From assembly GCA_028872645.1 (NCBI GenBank), contig JAPKDK010000190.1, positions 1 through 5,905 on the forward strand: a stretch of 5,905 nucleotides of DNA. The letters run 5' to 3'. Source of the stretch: Verrucomicrobiota bacterium (GTDB lineage Bacteria > Verrucomicrobiota > Verrucomicrobiia > Limisphaerales > UBA1100). The notes beneath the pieces were generated by a model. That model was not told the DNA's origin. It did not search any database and saw only the letters and a list, made by a program, of their open reading frames with translations. A program made the position numbers and the translations under genes. The stretch's first letter is position 1; every line of letters begins with the position of its first letter. Below, one piece after another: positions 5,699 to 5,905 of this stretch.

Positions 5699-5714
5699 TG
5701 GCATCCTATTTGCT
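5699..5714 (+). promoter_or_regulatory. Sigma-54 (RpoN) -24/-12 promoter for flhA
   Basis: TGGCATCCTATTTGCT fits the sigma-54 consensus TGGCACGNNNNTTGCW. GG is at 5700-5701 and GC at 5712-5713 with exact spacing, the -12 half is a perfect TTGCT, and only CG to TC differs in the -24 half. The expected start is near 5725, again inside a GGGTGTG (5723-5729), leaving a leader of about 89 nt before flhA. It resembles the promoter at 1965 beyond the consensus (CTAT in the spacer, TGCTGC at the -12), supporting a shared regulon. Confidence 0.8.
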
Positions 5715-5763
5715 GCGTGATGGGGTGTGCGCACGGATGCGCGCTTTGACGGATTATCCGAAA

Positions 5764-5817
5764 ATGACTGAAAAACAGCCAGCAACCCACGCTCCGAGGG
5801 GGCGTCTCGCGGTATGA
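5764..5817 (+). CDS. Possible flhA leader peptide (17 codons, speculative)
   Basis: ATG 5764 opens a frame encoding MTEKQPATHAPRGRLAV and ends at TGA 5815-5817, overlapping the flhA ATG as ATGA. An earlier in-frame ATG at 5737 would give 26 residues. The overlap is the usual geometry for translational coupling, and a ribosome crossing it would melt the hairpin at 5789-5805. There is no strong ribosome site ahead of either ATG, and I know no such peptide, so this may be chance. Confidence 0.25.
   Translation: MTEKQPATHAPRGRLAV
5789..5805 (+). promoter_or_regulatory. Hairpin covering the flhA Shine-Dalgarno
   Basis: ACGCTCC 5789-5795 pairs with GGGGCGT 5799-5805 (loop GAG, one U-G), a 7-bp stem. 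The only purine-rich ribosome site for flhA, GAGGGGG at 5796-5802, is in its loop and 3' arm, 11 nt from the ATG. Folding would hide it, suggesting control of flhA translation. A competing pairing of CGAG 5795-5798 with CTCG 5806-5809 is possible. Confidence 0.45.
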
Positions 5818-5905
5818 GCAACGGCCAGAAACCCAATAATATGCCCTGGGCCGATATCGGCTTGGTGGCGTTTGTGTTCAGCGTGCTGCTGTGGATGGTG
5901 CTGCC
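5814..5905 (+). CDS. flhA: Flagellar export channel protein FlhA, N-terminal start (3' end outside window)
   Basis: From ATG 5814, 30 codons are visible before the window ends. A short polar tail with Asn/Gln/Pro (residues 1-11) leads into a first membrane helix, DIGLVAFVFSVLLWMVLP. The final MVLP resembles the FlhA first helix, which usually ends in MVLPLP. FlhA forms a nine-subunit ring that takes up the proton-motive force and docks chaperone-substrate complexes at the export gate. The identification depends on this short stretch and on position directly after flhB, where flhA is usual. The leader carries its own sigma-54 promoter, so flhA can be expressed apart from the upstream block. 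Confidence 0.8.
   Translation, partial: MSNGQKPNNMPWADIGLVAFVFSVLLWMVL

Overview
The window is one continuous stretch of a flagellar operon. All genes lie on the + strand in the order fliL (3' part) - fliM - fliN - fliO - fliP - fliQ - fliR - flhB - flhA (5' start). This order is widely conserved. Together the genes encode the rotor switch or C-ring (FliM, FliN), the stator-associated protein FliL, and the membrane core of the flagellar type III export gate (FliO assembly factor, FliP/FliQ/FliR pore, FlhB specificity switch, FlhA nonameric channel). FliL, FliM and FliO identify it as a flagellar rather than an injectisome locus.

The organism is a motile Gram-negative-type bacterium of moderate GC content. 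It appears to use sigma-54 for part of its flagellar regulon, because two very good -24/-12 promoters lie in the two larger gaps. The divergent FliM N-terminus, the non-consensus FliP motif and the general codon style would fit a lineage outside the well-studied Proteobacteria, perhaps the Planctomycetes-Verrucomicrobia group. That placement is a guess and no gene here proves it.

Layout: 1-426 is the C-terminal domain of FliL behind a His/Asp/Gly tandem repeat. 448-1853 holds fliM and fliN with a short spacer. 1854-2104 is a non-coding, AT-rich regulatory gap with a two-copy half-palindromic element, a sigma-54 promoter and a structured leader RNA. 2105-5646 is a tightly packed block fliO-fliP-fliQ-fliR-flhB with overlaps of 4 and 1 bp at fliO/fliP and fliQ/fliR. 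5647-5813 is a second gap with phased A-tracts, a second sigma-54 promoter and a leader whose hairpin covers the flhA ribosome binding site. 5814-5905 is the start of flhA.

The protein-coding content is ordinary. The parts most worth a second look are the two matched sigma-54 promoters with structured leaders, the repeated upstream element, the FliM lacking a clear CheY-binding motif, and the repeat-bearing FliL. I see no wholly new gene system here.
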